From ZC4RG36 sp964652205 (GTDB lineage: Bacteria > Chloroflexota > Anaerolineae > Aggregatilineales > Phototrophicaceae), in assembly GCA_964652205.1 (NCBI GenBank), contig CAZZAO010000013.1:1-58256 (forward strand): 58,256 nucleotides of DNA, written 5' to 3'. The position numbers were made by a program, and so were the translations under genes. Every line of letters starts with the position of its first letter. Within the stretch, counting starts at the first letter, position 1. The notes under the pieces are model-generated. The model was not told the DNA's origin, did no database searches, and saw nothing but the letters and a program-made list of their open reading frames with translations. Of this stretch, positions 44,992 through 54,543 are shown piece by piece.

Positions 44992-46134
44992 TCAAGCCTC
45001 AGGCGGTCTGCTCCGGCGAAAGTAGGCAACCGTGAACGCGGCGGCCTCGCCCGGAACCTGCCATGCCGACTTCAGGCCCCACCAGTCGCGCAGAAAGCCG
45101 AACACGCCCGGTCTGGGTCGGGCGCGCTCGCGGATGCGGACGAAGTTGAAGGCGTGAGAGGCGAATGTGTGCCACGCCTGCTGCCGACCGTAAAAATCAG
45201 CGCGTTCGTACCAGGCGGTCGGCGCGTGGTGAAGCGCGTTGAGCGCCTCAGGCGGAACCGGCGCGCCGAACTGCTCGACGGTATAACGCAGCAGCCGGTC
45301 GACGATGATGCTGACGCGGTAATAGGCCGCCATTTTGACCAGCCGATCCCAGTTGAGGTCGGGCGTGGTACGCAGGATGACGACCGTATCGGCCACCCAG
45401 CGCAGCGGATGGACGCTGCCCCAGCGCGCGCCGTGGGTCAGCGCGTGGAGCAGGTGATCGGCAGGGTCGAGCGCGTGGGTTGCCACGCCTTCGAGCGTGA
45501 CCGGCTGCGCCTCTGACCAGAAAACGTCGCTGCCGCCGGGATAGCTGCCCTCAGCCAGCACTGACCAGTGCAGGTCGAGGCCGCGCTGATGATTGAAGAA
45601 ACTGACGCCGTGGATGTAGCGCAGCCGCGAGGATGGCACGGCTTTCTGCACCCAGCCGCGCGCCTCAAGAAGGGCGAAAGCGCGCTCGACGTCGCTCAGC
45701 CTGACCAGCAGATCGAAATCGCCCATCGGTCGCGCTGCGATATCCTTGTAGTAGAGCAGCGCGTTGGCGACGCCCTTGAGGACACAGGTGGCGATGCCCG
45801 CCTCGCCCAGCGTCCGCGTCATGCCGAAACCCTGCCGAAACAATTGACCGTTCTCGACCCACGTCGATAGATAGACCGGCTTGAGCGCGTCGAGCTGTGG
45901 CGCGTCGGGACTCAGGCGGCTGAGGTTGCGCCAGACCAGCGGGAACAGACGGCGCGAACCAGCGTCTGCGCGTTCGATCTGTTCCCGCGCCAGCCAGCGC
46001 TGCCAGGCCTGCGCCGCGCGCTCATCCGGGTCGAGCGCCGCGTGGAGCAGATCAACCTGCGCTGCGCTCGGCCACCAGCTATGAATCGGGTAGGCGATGG
46101 CGGGCCGGGCGGGTTCGACTGTGCCTGTGGACAT
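44992..46134 (-). CDS. Nucleotidyltransferase-fold protein (PF14907-type)
   Basis: A 380-residue protein of the 'uncharacterised nucleotidyltransferase' family. The signature is CVLKGVANALLYYKD followed by RPMGDFDLLV, whose G-D-F-D is the acidic pair of the nucleotidyltransferase fold, and a large helical/beta region with HWSVLAEG, HLLHALTHGARWG and WVADTVVIL typical of the family. Such proteins often sit in antibiotic or exopolysaccharide clusters, but no such cluster is here. The substrate is unknown. It lies between the sensor kinase (convergent) and the SDR gene (same strand, ~165 bases upstream). Confidence 0.82.
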   Translation of the reverse strand: MSTGTVEPARPAIAYPIHSWWPSAAQVDLLHAALDPDERAAQAWQRWLAREQIERADAGSRRLFPLVWRNLSRLSPDAPQLDALKPVYLSTWVENGQLFRQGFGMTRTLGEAGIATCVLKGVANALLYYKDIAARPMGDFDLLVRLSDVERAFALLEARGWVQKAVPSSRLRYIHGVSFFNHQRGLDLHWSVLAEGSYPGGSDVFWSEAQPVTLEGVATHALDPADHLLHALTHGARWGSVHPLRWVADTVVILRTTPDLNWDRLVKMAAYYRVSIIVDRLLRYTVEQFGAPVPPEALNALHHAPTAWYERADFYGRQQAWHTFASHAFNFVRIRERARPRPGVFGFLRDWWGLKSAWQVPGEAAAFTVAYFRRSRPPEA

Positions 46135-46298
46135 CGTGATTGGACTTCTTCGTTACCTCAGAACCGTAAAATGGCCGGGCGTGAGGCCGTCACTGCGGGT
46201 TTCGTTGTACGAGTCGCTACGCCAGTCGTGCGCCGCTGCGCCAGCCGTCACCGCCTGTGACGAGCGCGCGGATTTTGTTCATCTGAGCCGATAAGCGG

Positions 46299-47090
46299 TC
46301 AGCCAGCGTTCGTTCCGTCATATCGAGCATACGGCAGCCGGATCGCGCCGTCGAGGCGAATCGTCTCTCCGTTCAGCATCTCATTTTCGATGATCGACTG
46401 CGCCAGATGGGCAAATTCTTCCGGGCGGCCCAGGCGCGGCGGAAACGGAACCTGCTGGCCGATGGACGCGCGCAACTGGTCAGAATAGGCTTCGAGCAGC
46501 GGCGTATCGAAGATGCCGGGCGCGACCGTGACCACGCGCACGCCAATCGGGGCGAATTCGCGGGCAATCGGCAGCGTCATGCCGACGATCCCGGCTTTCG
46601 AGGCGGCGTAAGCGGCTTCGCCAACCTGCCCGTCGAAGGCGGAGATTGACGCCGTGTTGATGATGACACCGCGTTCACCGCCGGATGTCGGCGGGTTGTT
46701 CGCCATAATGCCCGCCGTCAGTCGGATGACGTTGAACGTCCCGACCAGATTGACAGCCAGCGCCCGCTCGAAGCGGCTGAGCAGAATCGGGCCGTCCTGA
46801 CCGAGAACGCGCTCGTTAGGCGTGAAGCCTGCCGTATTGACGACAATATGCAGCGTGCCGAAGGCGCGGACGGCCTCGTTGACGGCGTTATGGACTTCCG
46901 ACTCGACCGCTACGTCAGCCTTGACGAAGCGGGCGGCGCTGCCGATCTCCTCGGCCAGCGCCCGGCCTGTCGCGCCGTTGAGGTCGAGCAGCACGACGCG
47001 CGCGCCCTGCTGGACGAAACGCCGGACACAGGCTTCGCCGAGGCCGGACGCGCCGCCCGTCACCAGAGCAATTCTGTCTTTCAGTTGCAT
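46299..47090 (-). CDS. Short-chain dehydrogenase/reductase (HADH type II-like)
   Basis: A ~263-residue classical SDR. Glycine-rich cofactor motif TGGASGLGEA is followed by the Asp of VVLLDLNG, indicating NAD(H) preference. NTAGF corresponds to NAG; the catalytic set is Ser in INTASISAFDG and Y-A-A-S-K. Overall resemblance, with the ILLSRFERALAVNLVGTFNV and GIFDTPLL segments, is to type II 3-hydroxyacyl-CoA dehydrogenase/17-beta-HSD10. That suggests a fatty-acid or steroid-like substrate, but no beta-oxidation gene is near. AAGGA lies seven bases before the ATG at 47090 (four before the one at 47093). Confidence 0.9.
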   Translation of the reverse strand: MQLKDRIALVTGGASGLGEACVRRFVQQGARVVLLDLNGATGRALAEEIGSAARFVKADVAVESEVHNAVNEAVRAFGTLHIVVNTAGFTPNERVLGQDGPILLSRFERALAVNLVGTFNVIRLTAGIMANNPPTSGGERGVIINTASISAFDGQVGEAAYAASKAGIVGMTLPIAREFAPIGVRVVTVAPGIFDTPLLEAYSDQLRASIGQQVPFPPRLGRPEEFAHLAQSIIENEMLNGETIRLDGAIRLPYARYDGTNAG

Positions 47091-47107
47091 CATGAATTCC
47101 TTAAAGA

Positions 47108-47272
47108 AAGGACTGAGGGCTGAGGGCCGAGGACTGAGTCAAAGACGAGCAAACTTGCTCTGCCGTGACCATCATGCTCAGATGAAGATGTCCTGTTGGC
47201 GCATAGAGAGATAATTCTATTATAAAGCCTGTCAATAATTTTACTCAGCCCTCAGTTCTTATTGCTCAGTCC
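47108..47272. repeat. GGACTGA heptamer array with inverted partner (hairpin), copy 4
   Basis: The left arm at 47108-47138 is four heptamers (AAGGACTGAGGGCTGAGGGC and on); the right arm near 47244-47272 reads CTCAGCCCTCAGTTCTTATT and then CTCAGTCC. A ~105-base loop lies between. It fills the entire space between the SDR gene and the next minus-strand gene. Confidence 0.7.
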
Positions 47273-47274
47273 GC

Positions 47275-47895
47275 TCACGGTTCATCGACCGAGAAGCCGA
47301 GCGCAATGACGTAGCCCTCGTCGATCAGCAAAAGCTGCGCGCGGCGCGAGCGGCCATGCTCGTCCTGCTCGGCATAATCCGGGTCGTCGATCAGTCTGGC
47401 TTCCATGCCATGATGTTCAAAGACCCGCGCCATCCGTTCCGCCGCCGGCCTCGGCATCTCGCCGAGCAGCCCGCCGCCCGACGCCAGCAGATCAACCAGC
47501 GGCGCGGCGTGGTTCAGGTCGTCAGCCAATAGTCGCCACGGCCCGAAGGTGCTGGCATGGGCTTGTGACAGGTCGAGTGTCAATTCATAGAGCTTCGACG
47601 GCGTGCCGCGAAAGAAAACAGCGGTTTTCGGCGTGTTGTGCGCGTAGAGCAGCGGATGCTCATCGAGCAGCGCCAGCCGCCCGAACACACCCAGACTCAA
47701 CTGATGCTCGTAGACGCCGAGCGCGCGAATGATGTAGCGACGGCGCTCGCGCAGCCCCTCAATGGCGGCGTCGTATTCTGCCGTCTGCACGAGCAGTTGA
47801 AGCTCGTTGGGGACGCCGCCCATCTGCGCCAGCAGCAGCACGCCGTAGTCCTGCTCGCCCGCGAGGTCGTTGAGAAGCTGCTGTCGCTTCGGCAT
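47275..47895 (-). CDS. Unknown protein co-transcribed with a metallophosphoesterase
   Basis: A 206-residue protein with no recognised family. It is predicted mixed alpha/beta and soluble: QLLNDLAGEQDYGVLLLAQM, a central LGVYEHQLSLGVFGRLALL, and the C-terminal AQLLLIDEGYVIALGFSVDEP. No cysteine cluster, signal peptide or membrane segment. It follows the metallophosphoesterase gene by 6 bases, so the two almost certainly form one transcript and probably one function. Its stop codon touches the right arm of the heptamer repeat. Confidence 0.75.
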   Translation of the reverse strand: MPKRQQLLNDLAGEQDYGVLLLAQMGGVPNELQLLVQTAEYDAAIEGLRERRRYIIRALGVYEHQLSLGVFGRLALLDEHPLLYAHNTPKTAVFFRGTPSKLYELTLDLSQAHASTFGPWRLLADDLNHAAPLVDLLASGGGLLGEMPRPAAERMARVFEHHGMEARLIDDPDYAEQDEHGRSRRAQLLLIDEGYVIALGFSVDEP

Positions 47896-47901
47896 GTCGG
47901 C

Positions 47902-48669
47902 CTACCTGAGCTTGAGGCGATCTGCCGCCCAGTTCGCCACCGGGAAGCCCACCGCTGCGTAATCGGCGATGACGGTCTGGGTATCATAAGGCACGGCGCG
48001 CAAGTCAATCTGAACGCTGCCGCCGTCGAAAGTCAGCAGACCCCACTCAGCGTAGCCCGGTTTGTCCTTCGACATGCCGATGCTGCCGACATTGACGACG
48101 CGCCAGCCGCCGATGTCCCGATCCATCTGGACGTGGATGTGACCGCCGATACCGAGCCGTCCCTCGCGGTCGAGCAGCGCATCGCGCCCCTGATCGGCGG
48201 GCGTGTCGGGGTTGAGAATCCCTTCATCGTTCCCCGGCGTGCCATGATAGCCGATGACGTAGCCGTAGCCGGGCGCGTTCAGGCCGAGGTCGCTGCCCAG
48301 ATTGGACAGGAACTCGTAATCCTCAAAAGCAAGCTGCGCCAGCGTCCAGTTCAGGAGCGCGTCGCGCATCGGCAGGTTGCGGCGCATCGCCTCATAGGCG
48401 TCGGCGTCTTTGGCGGTCGGCTCCGGCGGTCGGTCGCCTTTGATGACGTAGCGGTCGGTGTTGCCGCAAATGGAATGGACGTTGTCCTTGCCGCAGCGCT
48501 CGATCAGGCCGCGCAGACGGCGGACACATTCGGCAGGGCGCGGGCCAAAGGCGACTACGTCGCCGAGCATCCAGACGGTGTCCGCGCCGCCGACGGCGTC
48601 GAGGTCGGCCAACGCGGCGTCGAGCGCCGTCAGGTTGCCGTGAATATCCGAGAGAACTGCGAGCCGCAT
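47902..48669 (-). CDS. Calcineurin-like metallophosphoesterase
   Basis: A 255-residue metallophosphoesterase of the YfcE/ApaH-like group. The dimetal motifs are in order: MRLAVLSDIHGN (Asp8-Ile-His10), WMLGDVVAFGPRP (Gly-Asp), the Gly-Asn-Thr-Asp of SICGNTDRY (the Asn-His variant as Asn-Thr-Asp), a later His in IGYHGTPG and GHIHVQM (Gly-His-x-His). Only the GNHD/E motif is atypical (GNTD), which is frequent in the YfcE branch. Acts on phosphodiesters or nucleotides; substrate unknown. Start at 48669 is supported by AAGGAG nine bases upstream. Confidence 0.9.
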   Translation of the reverse strand: MRLAVLSDIHGNLTALDAALADLDAVGGADTVWMLGDVVAFGPRPAECVRRLRGLIERCGKDNVHSICGNTDRYVIKGDRPPEPTAKDADAYEAMRRNLPMRDALLNWTLAQLAFEDYEFLSNLGSDLGLNAPGYGYVIGYHGTPGNDEGILNPDTPADQGRDALLDREGRLGIGGHIHVQMDRDIGGWRVVNVGSIGMSKDKPGYAEWGLLTFDGGSVQIDLRAVPYDTQTVIADYAAVGFPVANWAADRLKLR

Positions 48670-48717
48670 CGGAGCATACTCCTTCGCCATAAGTTGCCTG
48701 ATCTTAACACGTCGGCC

Positions 48718-50550
48718 TTATTTCGCCGTAACCGTCGATAAAATCGCCACAATTGTCGGCATGAGTGCGTCCATCTCCCCCGGCGCAGCGAAGGTGTTCA
48801 TGTAAGCATAGCGGTCGTCGTCGAGCATGACGATGAAGGTCGTGTTATCGAAGCTCGGATAGCTGGCCGTCGATAGAGCGCCGGGATGGGCGATCTCGGC
48901 GTTGCTGCTGTCAGCCAGCGAGAAACCCGTTGGGGGGCTGAAGGGCGCGCCGCCGCTCGACGCGATCAGCGCGTTGAGGGCGTCGATGGGGCGCTGTGAC
49001 GGATGGGCGGCGAGCGGCTTGCCTGTGACCTGACTGACCGACGAGACGAGCAGGATGCCGAACGGCTTTCCGGCGGGCGGCGGGCCGAAGGTGAATGTAG
49101 CTGACGGCGAGACAACCAGAAAATCAGTGCCGTTGACCGACTGGTGCGAGGCAGTCCAGCCTGCCGGGTAGTGGAAGCTCAGGCTGCCGTCTGGCTCGGC
49201 GTAGGTTTGCGGCAGATCGACTGAAGGCGTCGACTCTTCCGTCGGCGCAGGGGTCATCGTCGCTGATCGCTCGGTCGGCGCAGCAGTCGGGCTGATGGCG
49301 ACCGTCGGCAGCGCGGTGGCGGCGCGAGTTGCGCTGGGCGGCAGCGCGGTCGGCGCGAGGGTTTCGGTCGGCAGGGCGGTCGGCAGCGCAGCCGTCGCAG
49401 GGCTGGTGGTCGGCCCGGTCGTCGCGGTTTCGGTCGCAGCGGGAACGGGCGTGACCAGCGCGAGCGTTGGCGCAGCGGCGACGGCACTGTTAATGCTGGC
49501 GGCGATAGCGTAGAGGGTCGGCGCGACGTCGCTCAGGCTGCCGGGCGGCGTCAGCACGCTCATGATGCCGCTGCCGCCGTCGGGCAGCGGCACGACCAGC
49601 AGCATCCCGTCGATGCCGCGGACGGCAATCAGCATCCGCGCGGCCTGCCGGTCGTTGATGCGGAAACTCTCCGGGTCGCCATACTTGAGGTCGGTGACAA
49701 GCGTTCCGGCGTACCAGCGGGCGACGTCAGCGGATGTGGTCGTGATCGCCGGAATCTCCCCGGCGCGAAAGACGGCCAGAATCGCCGTCGTCTGGCCCAT
49801 CGCCGGATTGGGGAAGATTGGCTGGGAGCCGTCGCTCAGGCCGATCAGCCCACCGGGGCTTTCTTCGACCTGCCAGCCTGCCGGGTAGCGCAGACTGAGG
49901 CCATCGCGCACGCTCAGGTAAGTCTGTGCGAGCGCTGATGGATCAACAGTCACGTCAGCTTGCAGGCCGACCGTCGGCAGCGTCAGCGCCATAGACCCGG
50001 CGACCGCTTCGAGCGTTGCGCCGAATTTGGTCATGCCGCCGAGGACGCTCGACGCGCCGACCACGCCGACACTGCCGCCGCCAAGATCGACCACCAGAAA
50101 CAGGTTTTCGGTCGTGGCGCAAATCTGGTCGCTGCGCAGGCCGTCATGTCCGCCGAGCGTGATAGCGGTCGCGGGCTGGTAGGGCTGGCAGCCTGTCGAT
50201 TGCGACTGGCTGGCCCCGGTCGTCAGCGTCTGCATGACATCGGCGAGGCTGCTGCTGGCGGTCAGGCTGTTCAGGCTGGCAATCGGCGCGGCGACGATGC
50301 TGGCGCGCATTTGCCCCCGCCCAATCGGCGTCCCGGCGTCGATCACAGTCGCATCGGTCGCCAGCGCGATGATCTGGCCGAAAGCCTGCGTTATCCAGCC
50401 GCCGGGATAGTCGAAAGTGAACGTGCCATCAGGCGAGCGATAGGTGGCGGTCAGTTCGAGCGCGCCGATGCCCTGCGCTCGCGCCGCCAGCGGATGGAGC
50501 GACAGCGCCGCCAGCGCGATCAGCAGCCAGAACAGCGGTTTTCTGAACAT
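48718..50550 (-). CDS. Large secreted protein with three PsbP-like 'YPxGW' modules
   Basis: A 610-residue exported protein with a clear signal peptide (FRKPLFWLLIALAALSL, cleavage near ARAQG). Three modules start with the YPxGW pattern: SPDGTFTFDYPGGWITQ near residue 50, RDGLSLRYPAGWQVEES near 240, and PDGSLSFHYPAGWTASHQ near 480. Between the second and third is an Ala/Thr/Pro low-complexity linker of about 90 residues. The fold is the PsbP/DUF1795-like type also seen at 37172. Function unknown; likely surface-exposed. ATG at 50550 has AAAGG seven bases upstream. Transcribed convergently toward the metallophosphoesterase promoter region. Confidence 0.85.
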   Translation of the reverse strand: MFRKPLFWLLIALAALSLHPLAARAQGIGALELTATYRSPDGTFTFDYPGGWITQAFGQIIALATDATVIDAGTPIGRGQMRASIVAAPIASLNSLTASSSLADVMQTLTTGASQSQSTGCQPYQPATAITLGGHDGLRSDQICATTENLFLVVDLGGGSVGVVGASSVLGGMTKFGATLEAVAGSMALTLPTVGLQADVTVDPSALAQTYLSVRDGLSLRYPAGWQVEESPGGLIGLSDGSQPIFPNPAMGQTTAILAVFRAGEIPAITTTSADVARWYAGTLVTDLKYGDPESFRINDRQAARMLIAVRGIDGMLLVVPLPDGGSGIMSVLTPPGSLSDVAPTLYAIAASINSAVAAAPTLALVTPVPAATETATTGPTTSPATAALPTALPTETLAPTALPPSATRAATALPTVAISPTAAPTERSATMTPAPTEESTPSVDLPQTYAEPDGSLSFHYPAGWTASHQSVNGTDFLVVSPSATFTFGPPPAGKPFGILLVSSVSQVTGKPLAAHPSQRPIDALNALIASSGGAPFSPPTGFSLADSSNAEIAHPGALSTASYPSFDNTTFIVMLDDDRYAYMNTFAAPGEMDALMPTIVAILSTVTAK

Positions 50551-50656
50551 AAGCATGCCTTTTCTACAGCCCGCTGTATTGCCGGGCCGATTGTGGATTA
50601 TAGTAGTAACACCCACGCAATTTCGCGCCGGTTTTTACAGCTTTGAGGAATCGACG

Positions 50657-50863
50657 ATGGGCGAAAACTTTTATGGTCGGGAAGAAGAAGTTCGCCGCCA
50701 GCAGCAGCGGTTGAATCATCAGGGCATTCGCGGCACGATGGAAACAGTGCAGTTGGAGAATCAGGCCGCGCAGGATGATGCCGAGCAGCGCGCCGAACAC
50801 GTCCCGGCGTCCGCTCTGGGACGGCTGAAGCAGGCAATCATGGGAATTTTCGGTCGCAAGTAA
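50657..50863 (+). CDS. Small soluble protein, unknown function
   Basis: A 68-residue charged protein: GENFYGREEEVRRQQQRLN, then HQGIRGTMETVQLENQAAQ, ending in a short hydrophobic-basic helix (LKQAIMGIFGRK). GAGG lies eleven bases before the ATG. The next gene is 116 bases on. The frame is short, so support is moderate: a plausible Shine-Dalgarno, the amphipathic ending and an own promoter-like space. No family recognised. Confidence 0.55.
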   Translation: MGENFYGREEEVRRQQQRLNHQGIRGTMETVQLENQAAQDDAEQRAEHVPASALGRLKQAIMGIFGRK

Positions 50864-50979
50864 ACCCGACCGGGCGTGATGAACGCGATCTTTCATAGGG
50901 GCGATTCTAGCAGCGGGTCGGGGAAGCGCCAACCTGGCTACCGGATTCTGGCTGCCTTGAGCAGAATGGACAGGCGCGT

Positions 50980-51843
50980 ATGAGCCTGCATTTCGATGTT
51001 GCGCGCCGGTTAAGCGCGCGTTACGCCGCGCTCAATTCCGTCGAGGCGGTCGCCATTGCCGGTTCGCTGCTGCACGGCGTAGCCGATAAATCTTCGGATA
51101 TCGATCTCTATGTTTACACCCGCGCCGATCTGACTTCGGCACAGCGGGCAGCCATCGTTTCGCCGGAGACTGACCCGGCCCGTATCGACAATTCCTACTG
51201 GGGCGCGGGCGATGCATGGCGCGACGCCGCGAGCAGCCTCGAGATCGACGTCATGTTCTTCGCCCTGCCGTGGATCGAAGATCAGCTCGACCGTTCGCTG
51301 GCGCGCTATCAGGCCAGCACAGGCTACTCAACCTGCTTCTGGCACACCGTCCGCGTTTCACAGCCTTTATTCGACCGTTCCGGCTGGTTTGAGGCGCTCC
51401 AGCGCCGCGCCGACGTCCCCTACCCGGAAGCGCTCGTCCGCGCCATCATTGCCCTCAACGAGCCAATTTTACGCCGCAGTCGTTCCTCGTATCTGGCGCA
51501 GATCACCAGAGCCATCACGCGCGGCGACCTCGTCAGCGTCAATCACCGCATCAGCGCCTTTCTGGCGAGTTACTTCGACGTCCTCTTTGCCCTCAACCGG
51601 CTGACACATCCGGGCGAGAAGCGACTGCTCGACTTTGCCGAAATGAACTGCACCCAACTGCCGCGCGATCTGCGCGCCAACGTCGAAGGGTTGCTCCAGA
51701 CATCCGGCCAGCTTGAGCGCCACGCGCTGCCGATGCACGCCCCGGACGGCAGCACGCTGCATCCGGCCTCGCCGCTGCTGGCGCACGCCAATCTACTGGT
51801 CGATGGCCTCGACGCGCTGCTGCGTCATGAAAATCTGCTCTAA
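50980..51843 (+). CDS. Nucleotidyltransferase-domain protein (DUF4037-like)
   Basis: A 287-residue protein with a Pol-beta-type nucleotidyltransferase core: IAGSLLHGVADKSSDIDLYVY holds the G28-S29 and the paired acidic residues D40 and D42, and IDVMFF supplies the third acid. The C-terminal half is helical, with a LALNEPILRRSRSSYLAQI stretch followed by DVLFALNRLTHPGEKR, as in the DUF4037/aminoglycoside-type nucleotidyltransferases. Substrate unknown; antibiotic modification is one possibility but nothing in the context supports it. Monocistronic. Confidence 0.85.
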   Translation: MSLHFDVARRLSARYAALNSVEAVAIAGSLLHGVADKSSDIDLYVYTRADLTSAQRAAIVSPETDPARIDNSYWGAGDAWRDAASSLEIDVMFFALPWIEDQLDRSLARYQASTGYSTCFWHTVRVSQPLFDRSGWFEALQRRADVPYPEALVRAIIALNEPILRRSRSSYLAQITRAITRGDLVSVNHRISAFLASYFDVLFALNRLTHPGEKRLLDFAEMNCTQLPRDLRANVEGLLQTSGQLERHALPMHAPDGSTLHPASPLLAHANLLVDGLDALLRHENLL

Positions 51844-52017
51844 CCGGTGTGATGAATACACTCATGGCGCGGTTGTTCACGCCCGCGAACGGGAACCCTT
51901 GCTCATCCCTACCTGACGCAATCTGGCTGACTGCCTGACGCTGCGCCGTCGCCGTTTGACTCCCTCCAGGCAAGCGGTTAGGATTCGGTTTAACGCAGGG
52001 CAGATCGAGGTGCGCGT

Positions 52018-54384
52018 GTGAGCAAATGGCGAAACTGGATGATTGGCGCGGTCGTGACCGTGGTGGCGGGGGCTGCTTTCGGCCTGCGCTTCATTCCGGT
52101 GGGCGCGCAGTCCGGCGCGCTGGCAAGCGCCGACAGCGCCTTGCAGAACGGCGACTACGATGCCGCGCTGACGCAGTACAGCGCGGCGCTCGGCGACCCG
52201 TCGCTGAAGTGTGACGCGCTCTACGGCATCGGCGTAACGCAGTTCCACGCCGAACGCTATGCCGAAGCCGATACCGCCTTCAGCCAGCACATCAGCGAGT
52301 GCGGGGCGCTGTTCCGCGCGGTCTTCATGCGCGGCGAGGCGCGCCAGCAGTTAAATCGCCCCGATGACGCGCTGGCCGATTATCAGCAGGCGCTCACGCT
52401 CAGTCCCGGCCTGCTCGACAGCTATCTCTACGAACGGATGGCCCCGCTCAAGCCCGATCAGGCGATTTACTATCTGCGGCTGGCGACTGAAGCCGCGCGC
52501 GAACCCGAAAGCAAGTTCCGCCTGCGGCTGAAGCTGGCGCAGGTCTACCTGCTGATCGACAGCCCCTCATCGGCGCTGACCGAGTACAACACGCTCCTGA
52601 GCGAGATCGACCAGTACCGCGCCACCCTGAGCGGGATCGAAGGCGCGACCTACGACGAGAATGGCAGCCTGCGCGCTGATGTCGAACTGGCGGCGGCCAA
52701 TATCGAAATTCAGAACGGCCACCCGGACGCCGGTTACGCCCGGATGCAGAAGATCATCTCGACCTATCAGAAGACCGACAGCGCCCTGCCGACGCTGATC
52801 GCGCTGGTGCAGGCCGGGCAGACGGTCGATACGCTCGACCGGACGCGCATCAACGTCTATCACCAGAATTACGCGCCGGTCGTCAGCCTGCTGGCGGATG
52901 CGATCAACAACCCGCAGACGGCGGCGACCTTCCCGGCGGAGATCTACGTCCTGCTCGGACGGGCGCAGCGCGGTAACGGCGACGCGAACGGTGCCATCGT
53001 GACTTTCTCGAAAGCCGCGCAGTTGTTCCCGCAAGACCCGATGGCGGCGACAGCGCTGCTCGAACAGGCCAACACTTACGCGGCGGCAGGCGATACGGCC
53101 AACGCCGTGACCGCCTATACCAACCTCGTCGCGGCCTATCCGAATGCGCCGGAAGCGCCGCGCGCCCTGCTCGCTGCCGCAAAGGCCGAGCCGGACAGCG
53201 CCCGCTCGCTGGCGCTCTATGACCAGCTTGGCGCGCGCTATCCGAACACGCCGGAAGCGCGAAGCGGCCTGTTCAACCTCGGCATGGCGCTGAGGACGAC
53301 TAACCCGGCCAAAGCGGCGCAGGTTCTCGGACTGGCGAATACGGCGGAAAGCCTCGTCTGGCAGGGGAAAGTGCTCCAGCAGGGCGGCGCGCCGGATGCC
53401 GCGCAGCAGGCGTGGCTGCGCGCCGAGCAGGTCGATCCGCTGACGTTCTTCAGCGTTCGCGCCTGCGAGCTGCTCAATGGCACGCCGTCGCTATCGACCG
53501 TGCCGCTGGCCGGAACGCCCGGCGCGCCGACCGACGCCGACCGGAACGCCGCCGCGCAGTGGGTCGCGCAGACCTGGGGCCTGAGCAGCGTTTCGGCGGC
53601 GCTCTCGCCGGAGCTGGCGGCTGACCCGATGCTCAGGCGGGGCGAGGAATTGTGGGCCGTCGGCCTGTACAGCGAGGCCCGCGCCGAGTTCGATACGCTG
53701 CACAAGCTCCATCGCAGCGATCCGGTCGGTCTGCTGCAACTCGCCTTCCATTTCGCCGATGTGGGCATCACGCGCTCGTCGCTCCGCGCCGCGACCCGGC
53801 TAATGTACGCCGCCAACAGGCCGTTCTTCAGCATCCCTGACGCGGTGCTGCGGCTGGCCTACCCGATCCATTTTGCTGACCTGATCGTGCCGCAGGCGCA
53901 GAAGAACAACCTCGACCCGCTGCTCGTCGCCGGTCTGATCCGTCAGGAATCGAGCTTCGATCCGACCGTCAACAGTTCAGCCAACGCGCGCGGGCTGATG
54001 CAGTTCGTCCCGGCGACGGCGCAGGATATGGCCGATCAGCTCAACTGGCCGAACTATACGCTCGACGATCTGTATCGGCCTGTCGTCAGCGTAGCCTTCG
54101 GCACGCATTATCTGGCGTCGATGCGTGATTTTCAGGGCGGCAGCAACGTCGGCGCGCTGTTGAGCTACAACGCTGGCCCCGGCGCGGCGCAGCAGTGGCT
54201 CAACAACGCGGGCGGCGACATCGACGTGCTGTATGAGACGGTCGGCTACGCCGAGACGCAGTTGTATCTCGACATCATCACCGTCAACCATTTCATGTAT
54301 CAACACCTGTACACGGCGAACGCGCCAACCTGCGGCTTCGACACTGCTGTCCCGCTGATTGAGACGCCGACGCCGAGCGCGTAA
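52018..54384 (+). CDS. Secreted TPR protein with C-terminal lytic transglycosylase (SLT) domain
   Basis: A 788-residue Slt70-like protein. An N-terminal hydrophobic segment (GAVVTVVAGAAFGL) is a signal anchor. Residues about 35-600 are helical repeats of the TPR type (for example GDYDAALTQYSAALGDPSLK and RYAEADTAFSQHISECGALF). The SLT domain occupies about 620-765: the catalytic Glu644 in LIRQESSFDP, followed by NARGLMQFVPATAQ and ALLSYNAGPG, the ES/GLMQ/AYN motifs of family 23 glycosidases. It would cleave peptidoglycan between MurNAc and GlcNAc, forming 1,6-anhydro products. Start is a GTG with GAGG seven bases upstream. A hairpin (54408) follows. Confidence 0.92.
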   Translation: MSKWRNWMIGAVVTVVAGAAFGLRFIPVGAQSGALASADSALQNGDYDAALTQYSAALGDPSLKCDALYGIGVTQFHAERYAEADTAFSQHISECGALFRAVFMRGEARQQLNRPDDALADYQQALTLSPGLLDSYLYERMAPLKPDQAIYYLRLATEAAREPESKFRLRLKLAQVYLLIDSPSSALTEYNTLLSEIDQYRATLSGIEGATYDENGSLRADVELAAANIEIQNGHPDAGYARMQKIISTYQKTDSALPTLIALVQAGQTVDTLDRTRINVYHQNYAPVVSLLADAINNPQTAATFPAEIYVLLGRAQRGNGDANGAIVTFSKAAQLFPQDPMAATALLEQANTYAAAGDTANAVTAYTNLVAAYPNAPEAPRALLAAAKAEPDSARSLALYDQLGARYPNTPEARSGLFNLGMALRTTNPAKAAQVLGLANTAESLVWQGKVLQQGGAPDAAQQAWLRAEQVDPLTFFSVRACELLNGTPSLSTVPLAGTPGAPTDADRNAAAQWVAQTWGLSSVSAALSPELAADPMLRRGEELWAVGLYSEARAEFDTLHKLHRSDPVGLLQLAFHFADVGITRSSLRAATRLMYAANRPFFSIPDAVLRLAYPIHFADLIVPQAQKNNLDPLLVAGLIRQESSFDPTVNSSANARGLMQFVPATAQDMADQLNWPNYTLDDLYRPVVSVAFGTHYLASMRDFQGGSNVGALLSYNAGPGAAQQWLNNAGGDIDVLYETVGYAETQLYLDIITVNHFMYQHLYTANAPTCGFDTAVPLIETPTPSA

Positions 54385-54407
54385 TGCGCTCCGGCCCCGT
54401 ACTCAGG

Positions 54408-54425
54408 CGGCGGTCGCGCGACCGC
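54408..54425. terminator. Hairpin after the lytic transglycosylase gene
   Basis: GGCGGTCGCGCGACCGCC, a perfect palindrome shortly after the stop codon. No T-run follows, so termination is only suggested by position. Confidence 0.45.
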
Positions 54426-54543
54426 CAGAGCGCAGGCGAACCAGACTATTCCGACTCGGCTGGGCCGATGAAATAATTTCCGTCAGGCAGGTGTTCTGCT
54501 AGAATAACGAACAGGCTTACATTACCGCGGCACGGGGGTAGAG

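Noticed and set aside
47638..48741. Plus-strand frame of 367 codons over the metallophosphoesterase and unknown genes
   Set aside because: Both minus-strand genes are better supported (motifs, Shine-Dalgarno, 6-base spacing); the plus frame shows no motif.
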